Shown here: piece after piece, positions 15,061 to 29,060 of the stretch
How the letters are laid out: each line of letters begins with the position of its first letter
Position numbering within the stretch: position 1 is the first letter of the stretch
NCBI RefSeq assembly: GCF_019925205.1
Contig: NC_083562.1
Location: 27,528,001-27,592,000 of the forward strand
DNA: 64,000 nucleotides
DNA from: Metopolophium dirhodum
Taxonomy: Eukaryota; Arthropoda; Insecta; Hemiptera; Aphididae
Direction of reading: 5' to 3'
Notes under the pieces: generated by a model
The model's database searches: none
Told to the model about the DNA's origin: nothing
What the model saw: the letters and a program-made list of their open reading frames with translations, nothing else
Translations under genes and position numbers: made by a program

Positions 15061-18000
15061 TAAATAAATATATGGCCCTGGTAAGTGTATAATATAGTAT
15101 ACTGCATGTACACAATCAATAAATCTTAAAAATATCGCAACGATAATGATATAATGAAAATATAAAAGACAGCGTGTTATTTGGAACCCGGGAGACAAGA
15201 ATATTCACTGACATTATGAAGCTAACCATCGAACAAAAAACGTAGCTATATAAACAGAAATTAAAAAAATTAATACAACAATAAATCGTTGATTTAAAAA
15301 AAAAATCTATAAAACTATCTACTTACGTATAATATTCACAAATTAAATTTGATAACAAAACTAAATAGATAAACCAAAACATAATAGCCTGTATCATTCA
15401 CTTAAAATTTAAAAACCAATAAAAATAGAACAAATAATAAATGTTTATCCATACTAAGAATACCGTATAGCCTTCAAACCGGTGAAAATAAATCCACAAA
15501 AAAAATACCGTTTCAATTCGGATTAACTGTAAGACATAATATAGACTATTACTTATTATTATATACCTTAATATAACTTATTTGAAAACAATTGGCCCAG
15601 ATTCAACATCCATCAATGTTTTTCTTTCCTTTCTCAAGGCTACTAAATTGAACAAACAAATTTAAAAATAAAAACTATAACAAAAAGCGACACAGCGATC
15701 ACAATGATCGGAGAAAAAATACATTAATTTACATAAAACGATTTTGGTGCCAGTGATATATTATATCATTGTGGTTTTTATAGATTTAAAACTGACTTTT
15801 TAAAATGTTTCAGCGTCCTATTGTTGGGGGTGGTCGGCTATAAATTGCGGCCGAGAATAAAGTGATAGCTCAGTCTCACGAAGGACATTGGGAGGTGAAC
15901 CTCTCAACTTGACGGAAGATTATACATCGGAAGCAGAACCACTCTGTGAAATAGAAGAATGACACTGAAACGTATTTTCAAAACGTCTTAGTATGAAATG
16001 GACATGGATTTAACCGAACATTTTCATTGTGATAAAACAATCCTTAAGAGGTTTAATGATTTTATTAATATACAGTAAACATTATTAGGTAAGGTAACTC
16101 AATCATGAAATCGGTATCCGATGTTGTAACATCTAACAAATCAAGAAATTTGAATAAATGAAGAACAATATTTTTAAATTAAAAATTAATTTTAACAGGC
16201 ATTTCTTTCATATCGGTATATCTTGAATAACAGAATAAAAATAACATAATTGAATACCTTCAAAAAAACGGTATAAACAATTAGTTTTATTATTTTCATT
16301 TCTTCATTCTATTAAATTCAAAAAGTAATTGTTCTAAATCTAACGTAATTAGTAGATTTCCTGTAAATATACAATAACATAATAAAAAATAAATATAATA
16401 TAATATAAAAATAAATAAATATGCAGTCAGTTGTCCAATATTTATTTTTATTTAAAAATGTTAAGAAAATTATTAGTTGTTTGTGTTCTCAAAAAACATG
16501 TATCTTACGAAAATAAACAATTTTAATAAAACCATGGCATACAAGATAATTAAGAGTCATTCATATAGAATTACTAATATAATATACATTTTTCTTCAAT
16601 TTGTTTTTTTTTTACATTATAGTATTACAAAGCAATTCAACGTCAATTATACATGAAAAGTTTATATTTACATCTAATTATGCTTTTACTTCATTATTAT
16701 CTACTATTATATTTTTTTAAATACATAATAGGTATGCTATTGTTTTAATAAAGGTATATTAAATTTTACTTTGGGAAAATCATTGTCTACTTTTCATGAT
16801 TCGTATATATAACAGTAAGCTTATAAAAAGCATGGACTATAAATTATGATATACTTACTTAATATAATAAATTATCCACAAAATTATAGAATTGTATGTT
16901 TAAAAAATAGTTATTACTATTAAATATTGCTTTATAATGGTTTACATTGCAAATTAAAATCCCATTAATGGTAAATAAGACCTAACAAATGTTGTCGTGC
17001 TTTAATATAATATGCATAATTATAAGTTCTAATTTATCTGTATACTCGATTAAATAATAACAGTCAGACTTTTTTTATGTGCCTATTAAATGCAAAAAAG
17101 ATACTCATACATTGGATATTATACTTGAACTCGGAATTTAAACTGATAATAATATTTTAAATTAGCGAGGAATACATAATTTACTACGGGATGAAACGGT
17201 AATTGGTTTATAATATCTGAATTAATTATCTATTATTTTTATTTTATATTTATATTTATTTTATATTTTATTTCATTTTAAATGAGAACTACAACATTTT
17301 TACATCATATTCTTCAATAAAAAAGATATTAAATAATAGAAATTAGTAAAAATATACACAATAATAATTGTATAACGTAGGCACCTAATTATTTTTTAAT
17401 TCATAAGTTACAACTTTCACTAGAAAACATACGAGATAATAATGTACTTGGAATGGAAGGAAAAAGAGAAATACATAATAACTAATAAGTAACCTTTCAT
17501 TTTTATATTTATAATTATATATTTTAATTTTTTGCATATTTAAAAAAAAATCATATAAATAACTAATAATATTTATTGTTCATATGGTCATTGATCTTAT
17601 AAAACTATCCACATATTTTTATATCAAAATTATTTTTTTCTTGATAAAAATCACGAACTAAAATTTTAAACTATTTAATGGTGAAAGTATATTTTAAAAA
17701 AATAGAAATAATATGAAAAGCAAAATGTAATTTTTAAGTACATTTTCATATAGATTATTCTAATTTCTGAAAATTTCTGAGTATAATAACAACAAACTTA
17801 TGTCTGTACTCACTACTCACTTCTAAAGGTTGAGTGTATAATATTTTTTTGGTCTTTAATCCACTAAAGCCTATATGTATATAATATATATATACATCAT
17901 GCTTGCATATTTACATTATACAAGTACGTTTTCCATTGAGTTATTATCGTGTTACATGATACTCATTGGTTCTTATTATTTCTTTCGACCATTTGTCCAT

Positions 18001-21000
18001 TAACACCGGCCCTTAACTGCGTTTACAATAAGTTTTCACCGTTTATTTTTAAACTAATGGGCCTGACGATCGATTTCATTGGACCTCTTTACCCCGGTTC
18101 GACAATAATGGAAGTGCCAACACAGATCCTCGCAAAAAGCAATTTACCAGACAATGAACGATCGCAGTCGATAATGTCGAACAGCGAGTATGATAGTTGC
18201 ACTGCGAAGACACGAATTCAAATATTAGATTTACATAAATCAGTTTTAAGGGTTTGCAATAGAAACTAAACATTATGTTCGATCTTACTAAATAGAGGGC
18301 ACAGAGTGTTTTTAAATTTTATTTCAAACAACTAATTATAATATAGAATATTCTATATAAATTAAAAACGTACGCACCAATATTATCTATTGATTTATTC
18401 GATAACACACGGACAGAGAATAATAATCTATTTTTTTTTTTTAAATTCATTATAATGAATCGAATTTTAAATTATATTATTTAATATATAGTGAATTGCA
18501 AATTTTATTAAAACATCAAAGCGTAATTTTAAAAATTAAAACTCTAAAACATTATTTATGGATTTACCACAGCATTGTATTTAATGTTTCAATGGTAAAA
18601 TTCAATTTTTGTACTCGGAGATTATATTTGTGTGTAACTACGCGTTTACCGCAAGTTCATGAAAATGAGATCCTAACACGATTAAATCCGTTTAACATTA
18701 ACTACTGCAATTTAAAATAATCTTTAAGAAAAAAAAACTAAAATAATAGTAATAAATAATAATAAGCTCATCGAAATATAAGGCAACATCAAAGTCTATG
18801 CTATAGAAATAATATCAATAATCATGTCGTGGAATTAATTTAAGTATTGACTGAATACAGATTACTATTTTCGATGACGGACACATTTAAATTATTAACT
18901 GAGAACATACGTATAAGTAAATTTAAATTAGATTCCATAGCACTTATACAGCTGTTATACGTTCACATCTTATTTTATAAGACTATTATAAGAATGTTTA
19001 TTACGCCCACCGTCATATTATAATCAAATGATTTCACCAGTGGTTGTTAATACTTGTTATTATTTGAACTACCAAATACATATTATTATGTATCATTTTC
19101 TTTTAATTTGAATATACCACAGACCATTTAAACGTTTTGAGATTTTTTGTCTTGGAATCAATAGTTTTGGTAAAATATATAATATTAATAGTCACGACAA
19201 TAAACACATTTTAATAATAATGAATAATGATTATTAGAAGAATAAATCCATTTAAATAATAAATTGAACTAGTTAAAGAAAGTTTCTAACGAAATAATCC
19301 TTAAAGATATTTTTTTAATGAATGTTTACTGTTTAATCTACCCACATCCATCCTATCTGTTGTTTAATACAAAAATTGATAATAAAATATTTTAATTGAA
19401 CATTTTTTTTTTGTAATTTATGCATTTTGAACCAACATTAAAAGAATTTCACTAGTACTATTAAATATTAATGTTTGGTATTTAAATTTATTTGTAGACT
19501 TAGAATTATAAATTCTTCAAATGAGAATATTATGAGGAAGGTTTTAACAAAATAATAATTTTTCAATCAAAGCTAGAATAAATTTAGGTCACCATTACTT
19601 TAATACCGCGGAAAAATATTTTTATCGTCTTTCCCTTAGCATAATTAAATGACTATGGAGGATTTGCGTTTTATCTCTGCGTTACATTACATAAAGAAAT
19701 TATCATACTTAATCACATAATATATACGAGAATGGCATAAATATGGCACGAAACGCAACTATAGAAACAAGAAAGAAAATGTTTCAAAATATTTTTCATT
19801 AACAGAAAAATAAAAACAACATTTAAAGTTGAAATAATATAAAAACTTTAAATAATGCGGAACACTTAAAGTCTAAAACTGTTAGTATTTTCTTAAACAG
19901 AATGGTTTTTTTTTTTTAAGGATTCCGCTTGCGGTAGGTATACGCATTACATTGAACAATAAATATATTATATTAGTTTATAAAAATGAAAAATTAACCA
20001 TTATAGTATAAGTTTTATCTCGGGTTTAAACTGTAATAAAATGTTACAAGAAAAAAATTTTATATTTCGTCTGTGTTTTTAACTTATAATCAATACATTT
20101 TAAAGGTACTGTAAATTGTAATATAATAGTTTCATTAACAAGACTAAAAACATTTATTTTTTATGTATATATTACGAACTACTATTTATTTGTTTTTTTT
20201 ATAACTTGTAATCGAGAATATTCGTATTTAATTTGTATGCACATTCGAACATTTTGCAGAATATAAGTTTTTTTTCGTTTTAAAAAAACTAATCAAATAG
20301 TACACTGCTAAATTTGTTGTAAAAATATTCGTACTAAACTTCAGTCGTTTTATGTAAATAATACTCATCCTACAAAACACAATTAAAACTTCTAACTCTG
20401 TACAGTCTATATCACATTTAGAAACCCTGCTGAGAATAGAACGTTTAATACCTCACCAAGTGAATTTCCCTCGAATACTGATTTAGATGGAGACTTGTTA
20501 ACATTATTATTTTGGACAAAAAGGGTATTTTATTATATATGTATACAGACTGTTATTATTAATTAATTTTTCTAATAGAAATAAGGTATAGATAGAACTT
20601 CTTTTTGGCAAAAACAAATTATATTACTATCTGTTATAAACTTATAATTCAGTAATATAAATATCTTAAAATGTGTCCAAATATTTTGAAAATATCATTG
20701 TATAAACTTTAAACTGTAAGCTAAATAATAATATATTATGTAGTGGCAAAAACATTCTAGTCCTTACCAATAATATTTTTTTTTACAACAATATAACAAT
20801 TAAATGATATTGTATCAACATTTTGATTTGTAACGCATATAAAATGTAGGTTAATAGTTGTTTGAATGGAACTCGTCATTGAATAATTGTATAACTGTAA
20901 TGTATGTGTTGAATGTATAATGATAAATCTTTAAAGAATTTCAAATATTTAAATTATAAATAGCCCTAAAAAAGACGATATATTTTGAAAATTATAATAT

Positions 21001-21440
21001 TATGATATCTTATAAATGGTAATCTGAATGTTTATTGAAAATTAATTTTTTCTAAGTTTTTGTTTTTTGGATCATTTTGAAAAGTACTGGTACTTTCCCC
21101 CGTCAAAGTAACAACTAGATGTAATTTGCTACCAGAAACCACATTCAAAGTTGAATATTTTTTTTTCATGAAAATAGCCTAAAAAATAATTGAAATTCAT
21201 GTGACAAGTATAGTTTTTTTTCAAATTTGTTTTAATACATTTGGTCATAACTTATTTATGTAAAAACACTTACAAAATTAACTACAATTGTATTAGTTAA
21301 AAAGAAAAACCTGTAGTTCTTATATCCACGTAAGCTAGTGGCTAGTGCACATAATTTTAAACTGTTGTAGTCATCAGCGCAAACGTTAACAATTTTAGTG
21401 CTACATAATATGTTCGAAACCAGATTTTTATAAAACATAA
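15061..21440. other. AT-rich non-coding DNA, no gene seen
   Basis: AT-rich with dense stops. Two patches stand out by composition only. Around 15,820-15,990 a minus-strand reading is interrupted by stops and would need a frameshift. Around 18,050-18,240 a 106-codon plus-strand frame (17949-18269) is open but matches nothing I know. Neither supports a gene call. Confidence 0.55.
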
Positions 21441-22260
21441 TATGCGGTAATTTATATTAGGGCATTGGAGGAGTGGTGGTAGACAGTAAACCGAGCTGAC
21501 AACTACGGTCTGCGTCGACCGGTTTTCCCGCAATCTCAACACCGCTGCAGGTACATATAGGTACTTACCGGGTGTATATTGGTACTTACGCGTGAGACGT
21601 CACGCCGAACAAGACGAAGCGTACAAATCGTGCAATTCCCAGCAGTGTTCTCTTCTCGTCGAAACCCCCCCACTGACGGCGTGTGCAAGTGGAGACGACG
21701 GTTGAATGAAAAAACCACGGGAACGTGACAAATGACGGATAGCTCAACGACAGAATGATACGTCAAACGCCGAATGGAGCTGACAAACGTAAAACGCGCG
21801 ATGCTCGTAAAACAAACGTTTTTACTACCTCGTACGTACCGTGCGGATGGAATAATATTTTGTAATCTCACTTTTGAAAATATGCAGTACGACGCTCGGA
21901 AAACAACGATCGAAATACGTGTACGATATTATAACATAATGTTATCAATAAGTATACCTAGACTTAAACTGACGGTTCGAACGAAAAATTCGAAATCTTA
22001 AACGTACGAAAATGTAAAACAGTCTCGGCCGACCTATCTATAGCATCCGGTCGATCGGTTATTATTATGCGGCATTGACGTTGGCGAGATGAAATATTTT
22101 TCCAAACGGTCACAAATCAGATATGCGTATTACAAAATGCCAAACCGTTCCTTTCAAACAGTAAATCCTCCTGCCGTACCAGCTATAAGGTATAACAATT
22201 ATTTTATGACGTAAGTATATAATATAATATGGTATATGGTCCCTGTCGTCGGGTGCGGGA
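21441..22260. promoter_or_regulatory. CpG-rich island 1
   Basis: Base composition shifts abruptly to GC/CpG-rich sequence (CGTCGACCGG, GACGTCACGCC, a run of seven Cs near 21,665) between AT-rich flanks. A 111-codon minus-strand frame (21536-21871) lies here but has low-information composition and no recognisable domain, so I read it as chance in GC-rich DNA. Promoter or 5' UTR exon is plausible but unproven. Confidence 0.3.
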
Positions 22261-23400
22261 CACCCGTAGTATTAATTTATGAATTATAAAAAAATATATC
22301 TCAATCCCGATATATTATGGATTTTGTTTTTATCTAACTAAAAACTTAATAGAAAAAGATAAAAATAGGTATTTAATACCTTTTTATTAGCTATGTAATT
22401 TTAATTATTTTGTTAAATTAATAAAAAATAATTTACATATATTATATATATTTCTGGAATATTCACCTATATTCGTGGCTTATACTCTTGTGAATTTTAT
22501 AATTTATTGTTTTAAATATATATAAATATGCTAGATAGTTAGTATTTTCTATCAGCGTACTGATTGAATTCCTATATAATATAATATAATAGTTTAATAA
22601 ATTCATAAATAGTTAATATACTATTTATACATAACTAATACACTAGCAAAATAATATTGGATAAATATTTTCATCAATAATAAACTATGCTAAATTAAGT
22701 ATTATAATTCTAGTTAATAAGTTATCAACTAAACAAAAATTTAAAATAAATGTATGTATTTTTATATTTTACAATATTATTATATTAGATAATATTATAC
22801 CAATTTCATCTTGTATAATGAAATGCGACAATAAATTAATCAAAATCAGAGATAATTATTTGAGATTAGCTTAATTTTATTCATCTATAGATTGGTATGT
22901 ATAGTTTATCTCAAATGACAATAAATTAGATAGGTACCTACCCGTTTATTATCATTTAGATAAATAGTTGTTTTATCTAGTTACTGCTCAACATAGTATA
23001 TCTGCATCCACGTCGTATTAATCAAAACAAATGTTAAAGGTTAAAAGTCAATGTAACTGAGTTCAGAGGTTGGATGTCGTAACACAATATAATTTATTCA
23101 TTATACACATTTAAATTAACAATATAATATTAGAACAGTTTTTATTTTAAATCCTCGTGGCCATTTTAAATTTAATATTATCTACGTATTATATAATATT
23201 ACCTTGTATCGATCAATCGCACAAAAATACAAAACCAAGTATTTTTCAATAAAGCGTATATGCATATTATATGTATACATTATATACTTCCATTGACCCA
23301 CATAATTCGGTATATCGATTAAATGGTTTGTAGTCCTAAAACAAGATATAATAATATGTTTATAACCAGCTACTTACTTCGGTGTATACAGCCGCATTAT
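22261..23400. other. AT-rich non-coding DNA, no gene seen
   Basis: Strongly AT-rich, with TATA and ATT runs, no open frame and no clear repeat unit. Confidence 0.6.
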
Positions 23401-24420
23401 AATAATATTACGACGTGAACAGATTAAATGTTCATTGAGTATGTCGTTTCGAGACTGTTTAAACATTCAATTTGTCCAAAAGTCTAAAACAAAAAGAAAA
23501 GTTCACCTCGCGTTAACGTATCAAAATGTGTTACGTGTGAAACAGTGGATTAGGTTTCTTTTTTCAGACACGACCCAACTGTGTACCTACGGATATGGCG
23601 TTTATAATATATGCTCGAGTCTTTTTTTATGCTGTTGTGGTGGTTGTTACACTTTTCGTGGGAGGTCTGGGGATGAATATTTATTATGAATTTCGGAAAC
23701 CCCGGGTGTTGATGTCCGTTCGGTTTTTTCCCCACGTCCACACTATTACGCACTACTAAAATATATATTACTATACTACTACCATATCATACCGTAATAC
23801 TTACCACTACCTACCAACACCACCACCACCAACACGCACTGTTGTCGTGTACCCTTTAAATCGCTCCGGTGGTCGTTGGCCAGGTCATCGCCCCCCTTCG
23901 CCTCTTCCTCCCTCCCCCCCCCCCCCCACGTGATCGAAACCATAAAACGCACGTTGGCAAATACACACGACGCGCAAAACGGTCCTAGAAATTAGTCGAA
24001 AACGACCGACCGAACGGCCGGCGTTGACACGGCGCTCTAAATAGGCAATTTCGGTACAGCCGTGCGACGCGGGTTTGCAGCCGTTTCGCAGGTATACGGT
24101 CGCTGGCAGACTCCGGTGTAGCCGCTGCGGAGGCGGTTTAAACACCGCAATAATAATAATAATAGTAATAATGTTATATATTGTTTAATATGAAAACGTA
24201 CGGATATTGTGTCTGTGAATTTTAATTGATATCGTTCGAGACGCGTGTGTTTGCGCTGGCGCGCCAGATGTCGTCACAACCATGGTTATAATAATAATAT
24301 ATTAATATGATATAGACGGTCGAAAATCTCGCCATACTGCAGCTGCTATGACGTTGAAGTAGAAAAAAAAAATGTAACGCCACCCGGCCGACCGAACATT
24401 TATCAAAATCAAATGACCGT
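23401..24420. promoter_or_regulatory. CpG-rich island 2 with a 14-bp C run
   Basis: A kilobase of GC/CpG-enriched DNA with a homopolymer of 14 Cs at 23914-23927, CCACCACCAC-type repeats near 23,820, a CACGTG E-box just after the C run, and GGCGCGCC-like sequence near 24,260. Short open frames on both strands are low complexity. Most likely a regulatory or untranslated region; the associated gene is not visible. Confidence 0.3.
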
Positions 24421-25055
24421 ATGTCGTAAAAACGATCGAATTAATAATATTATAATATACGAGTATAACGCGTTTTCACCCTTAGCCACGGTAATATTTC
24501 ACAATAAACCAGAACGTATTGACCGTTGGTGTTTGCGAAGTACACATTTTACTACATGTATATGGAAATATAAACACTATGGTATTATATTAATATTTAC
24601 CGACTTACACAATAGTTATATCTACCAGTATTTATGTTCTTTTTTCACTAAATTTACTCTTTGTATAAAATGATATCAACTGAATAAAAAAAATATTACA
24701 CTATTAGATTTTTATTTTAGTCAATTTCACACAACTATCAGTGAGGTTATTTGTTTTATTAATTATATTGGGTGAAAAAAAACGTTTACATATCAAATGT
24801 ATAGTTGGATTATTTATTACGGAGTATATCCAAGGAATCGATAAATAATAAATATATTGTATATCTCCAAAACTAAAAGCATATTATTGCTATATTATTT
24901 ATTTTACATTTTGTCGTATAATACTGATATAATATTTTGAACTTAGAAACACAGTAAGCAATGTTTTTTTTTAATCTATTATTAAGATAAGACATTGTGT
25001 CGTGTTAATTGTTTTCTTATATAGTGACGTAATATTATCATTTATATAGGTATAT
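24421..25055. other. AT-rich non-coding DNA, no gene seen
   Basis: No supportable gene or repeat until the target-site duplication of the SINE that follows. Confidence 0.55.
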
Positions 25056-25069
25056 AATACTATAAATAT
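25056..25069. repeat. SINE target-site duplication, left copy
   Basis: AATACTATAAATAT, repeated exactly at 25353-25366 on the far side of the SINE. This is the direct repeat left by target-primed reverse transcription. Confidence 0.85.
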
Positions 25070-25352
25070 GGGGACGAAGTGCCCGAACGGGTTAAGGAGT
25101 CGATCGTGACGCACACCGGCGCCGGTTCGATGCCAGCCGCGGGCGGCATTTTTCTTCGGGCAAGTCACGGTGTCCGGAGAGAAGTGCCGCCATTCCACAC
25201 CCGAACATGGCAGATACCTACGGGTGCCCACTAAAAATCTGCCAAAATCAAAGCACGCGTGTTTAAAACTTACAGTACCCTACCTCACAGTAAAACCACC
25301 CAATGGCCTAAGTTGCCATTGGTTAATTAATAATAATAATAAAAAAAAAAAA
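25070..25352 (+). mobile_element. tRNA-derived SINE, apparently intact
   Basis: A roughly 280-bp GC-rich unit in AT-rich DNA, starting GGGGACGAAGTGCCCGAACG. The head has an RNA polymerase III A box (TGCCCGAACGGG, about 25078-25089) and a B box GGTTCGATGCC (25124-25134). Their spacing of about 46 bases fits a tRNA-derived promoter. The body holds a small inverted repeat, CCAATGGC / GCCATTGG, near the 3' end. The tail is a TAA-repeat run followed by about 14 As. Exact 14-bp target duplications flank it (25056-25069 and 25353-25366). Intact boxes, retained CpGs, a clean tail and identical duplications suggest fairly recent insertion by a partner LINE. The tRNA of origin cannot be named from this copy. 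Confidence 0.85.
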
Positions 25353-25366
25353 AATACTATAAATAT
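25353..25366. repeat. SINE target-site duplication, right copy
   Basis: Exact copy of AATACTATAAATAT directly after the poly-A tail of the SINE. The junction with the A tail is ambiguous by one or two As. Confidence 0.85.
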
Positions 25367-28280
25367 ATGTATAATAGTTGTGTACTTGTGTTGCTTTGAA
25401 TATTATACGTATTACATATGATAATATATTCATGTTAATATTATAATGATACATTATCGATACTAATTATTTAATTGCTTTTTGTTCTGACTTGAACCAT
25501 CAACGTTGAGTTATGTGGAAGTTTACAGTTATTGTATGGTTATTGTTTCGTTTTTAGGGAAGGTTACTGTTTTTTCCCATTCAATGAGGAGTTGTTTGAC
25601 GGTTAATTATACGCTCCACAGGCTGAGCATTCGAACGTCTCAGCACATAAGGTAACTGTAGGTGTATAGGCCATAAAGTATGCCATATTTGTTAACGTGT
25701 TAAAATTACATTTTTTTTTCCAATTTATCCTTTTTTTCTAGTTCAGTTGTCTATTTTACTTCACTGAGTTTAGTCTCTATTTTATTAACTCACATAACTA
25801 TGTTGTGTAACCATTTTTATATTAATTAGTCTTTAGACGAACAAAGTTTTTGGTTATGCATTGAGTTTTGAGCAGCAGATTTAACTAATTATTGGCTTTG
25901 TCCGACACTCTATTATTGCTATATGAAATTCCAGACAATTTTTTATTCTTTTAAAAAAATTTAATTTCAAATTTAATTAATTATTAATAATTTGTATTTT
26001 TAATAAAAATGATTACGCAATACAATAAATTATTTAAGTAAATTAACTATCAATATTTATACACATGTAAACACTAAACATACAAACGACTCAACATAGG
26101 TATATATTATTTAATTATATTGTTAAATCGTTAAAGATGATGATATGGATTTAGGTTTCTTGGCAAATATTTTGACAGCAAATAACAAAGTTAAGTGATT
26201 ACTTAATATAACAACTGCAGCACAGAGATTCCATTGTTTTAACTCGGCAAACGAAACGAGATGGATTATTGAATGAACACCACAAAAAGATTTTAATAAA
26301 TTCATGAACTTATCCCGAACATAGCTTTTTTGTTGTTTATACGTGTATATATCCGTTTATACCATCAGTTTCAGTTATAACAAATTTATGGCCATATTAA
26401 TATTTTATTATACTAATGGATATATCATACATTTGGTCTGTTTCAAAGATAAAATAATACTATTACTGATTCAATTAACAAATATAATATAGTCAAATTA
26501 TTTCATATTATATTATACAATGCAGATAATATTAAGCAAAAACCAAAATCCACTGTTTTATATTCAAAATTAAATATATAAGGGCACTAATAAATTATAA
26601 TTATTAATTTTTACTATAAACTAAAACACGATGGTATTCAACATAGTATTCCAAAAAATATTAGACTTTCATCCCCGGATAAGAATAATTAAGATATTTA
26701 ATTACAATTTAAATTTTGGATGTGTAAGATATTAAATACAAAATATAATATATAAATAAACGATGTATTAAATCAACTACATCCACAGATGCAACTACAT
26801 CCACATAAATTATTTTAACTAAGTGTAAATTGTGTAAAATGTAATATTCCACTGATTCTTAAACTGTAGAAAATTGTTAACTATAGTCTATAAAAGTGGT
26901 CTTCAAGCTAACCCACTTTTTGGGCCTACATTTTTTGCGACAGTTTTTATTATAGACTCTATAATATATTTTTCTATTAGTATTTAGTATTATTGTAAAG
27001 AAAATAATTTCTTAACTTTTTGATTTAAAAAAGTAAAGTTTTCTAAAAAAAAACTATTAACTTAGATACGGTGTTTTTTTTTACATAACAAAATGGATTG
27101 ATAAATTATTATTTAGATATATTTTATATTATAATTATTTATCATACAAACGGAATGAAAACGAACTTAGTGATTTTGTAAAAAAAAAAAAAGCCATTTA
27201 ACTACCGCTTTTGTGGCTATTTTATATCCAACAAACAATATTTAAAAGTTTTTTTTTTATTTTTAATTAGTGTTTCAAACCAAAGAGATAATTGTGATTT
27301 ATTATAATACTGTGTCAGTCATATAATAACAAAAAACGATTTGTGCATATTATACATTTTTATAATTATTAAAAATTCAATTTATTATTATTCTGGTACG
27401 TGGTAGAGGATATATATAAATTTAAAAAAAATGTAATAATAGATTTAAAAACAAATGTTATTGAACTCAACGATTTATTTCATTTAATTTCAATAAAACG
27501 TTAATTACAACTATGTCAATGTGTTTTTGGTGCAATATGTGTATAACTGTATACCCAAATATTAAAAAGACAACAAATTTTATCTTACACTAGCAATTAA
27601 TGGCATTGTGACAAGTACTTGCATTCAATGGTTACAAGAATTATACCATAATATTTTTGAAATTCAGCCGAAGGTTAAAACTAGTTTTGTTTTTTACGCC
27701 AATACACCATACAAAGCGGCTATCTGACTTTTAGATACATTACTGGTAATATAATAAAATATTTATTAAGACCCAACTTGCTGCAGTTATGCATTTTAGA
27801 AATAATCTTAAAACGAATAAATTATTATTATCATTTGTTGTTTTGTTGTAGAACATTGCGCTTCAAAGGACATGTTTTTAGATTTAATTTTTCATATACA
27901 AAAAAAAAACAGAACAAAATTTATCGTTGCGAAAACTTTGTTGAAAATATAAAAACAATTTTAAATTGCAATACCTACATAAATATTAATTTTGCCGTAT
28001 GGCAAACAATAATCCGGGTTTCCGCCAGTTGTACACCGGCACAATAATATTATTGTAACAGATAATATTTTCAATTAAATACGTTTCCGGCAAAAAAATT
28101 TATCAGAAAACAACATTAATAATTACGACCGTGTGAGGAAACGGTGAGAGAAAAAAGTTTCCAAGAAAATATTTTCCTCGAAATATAAAACAATACTTTG
28201 AACACAATACTATAATATTTTCCAACTCTTCCAACCCGTCCGGCCGTTGCAGCATCCTGCAGGGCGCCGACGGCCATTTA
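25367..28280. other. AT-rich non-coding DNA, no gene seen
   Basis: No gene is supportable. Near 26,895 a stretch reading AGTGGTCTTCAAG..TTTTTGGGCC resembles an end of a hAT element, but no partner end or target duplication was found. Confidence 0.55.
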
Positions 28281-29060
28281 ATCATAATATATTTTTTTTT
28301 ATGTACATAGGTATACCGGTAAAGGCTAGGTCGAATGCTGGCCGCGTGCGTTCCTGATTCCGTCCGACTACGTTGCGTTTGGTCGCCACGGTAATCCTCA
28401 CTCTGCGGGATGGATCCAACGGTGCGCGGAGAAGGGGGCGGGCGGACGTCTCCGCCATATAAATATATACTTGTACATACTCATCGCGACGTGGGTACAC
28501 AAGCTATATATATATATGTATATATATGGATATATAGAGAAACAGAGAGAGATGGGGAGAGAGAGAGAGAGAGAGAGAGAAAGAGTTAAACACTGGCCAC
28601 CGCTGCACTGGTGTGTACGCGGAGTTCTACCATCTCTCATTACTTCTCCGTTTTGCCACGTGCCCGCCAAACGGTTTAAACTTTCCAATTTATCACCGAG
28701 TTTTTCTGCGCTGTCGCCCAAAAATATAAATACACGTGCGCGTGTATGACATAACGGCCCGGCCGCCGACTGGAAATGGTTTACGACGACGTCGGAAAAA
28801 AAAATTAATTCATACGTAGAATAATGTTATATTTCGACCGTCGATCGAGCTCCTCAGCTGCTGCAGATTCGCACAACTTTGGTCGATTAAACTTGCGTGA
28901 TTTCAACATGCTGCCACAATGTCGGTGGTCGATCATTCCTGTATCCAGTTGGATGATGTCCACCCACGGATTTTGTGCTTGTTGTGAATTTAGTGGACTG
29001 CGTGGCGCTATTCATTATATTATAATATTATATCGAGTGACGGTGTCGTATTAGACGACA
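28281..29060. promoter_or_regulatory. CpG-rich island 3 with (GA)n and TA repeats
   Basis: GC/CpG-enriched DNA (GGTGCGCGGAGAAGGGGGCG near 28,420) with a TATA repeat (28508-28535) and a GA run (about 28556-28580). GAGA repeats next to CpG-rich sequence are common in insect promoters and Polycomb/GAGA-factor sites, but that role is only inferred. Overlapping small frames on both strands are explained by the simple repeats. Confidence 0.3.
28556..28580. repeat. (GA)n microsatellite
   Basis: Uninterrupted GA run, preceded by an imperfect GAGAGATGGGGAGAG stretch. It codes a false Arg-Glu or Leu-Ser repeat in the overlapping open frames. Confidence 0.85.

Noticed and set aside
15820..15990. Possible decayed coding stretch on the minus strand
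   Set aside because: Needs a frameshift and contains stops in every frame. The resemblance to any protein is not specific.
23885..24145. 86-codon glycine/arginine-rich minus-strand frame
   Set aside because: Low-complexity translation of the C run and CpG-rich island, with no conservation signal visible.
26890..26945. hAT-like end AGTGGTCTTCAAG..TTTTTGGGCC
   Set aside because: Only one end is visible, with no partner terminal repeat or 8-bp duplication within reach.
28398..28749. Overlapping frames of 92-107 codons on both strands
   Set aside because: They arise from GA and TA repeats. Both strands being open is typical of simple repeats, not of genes.
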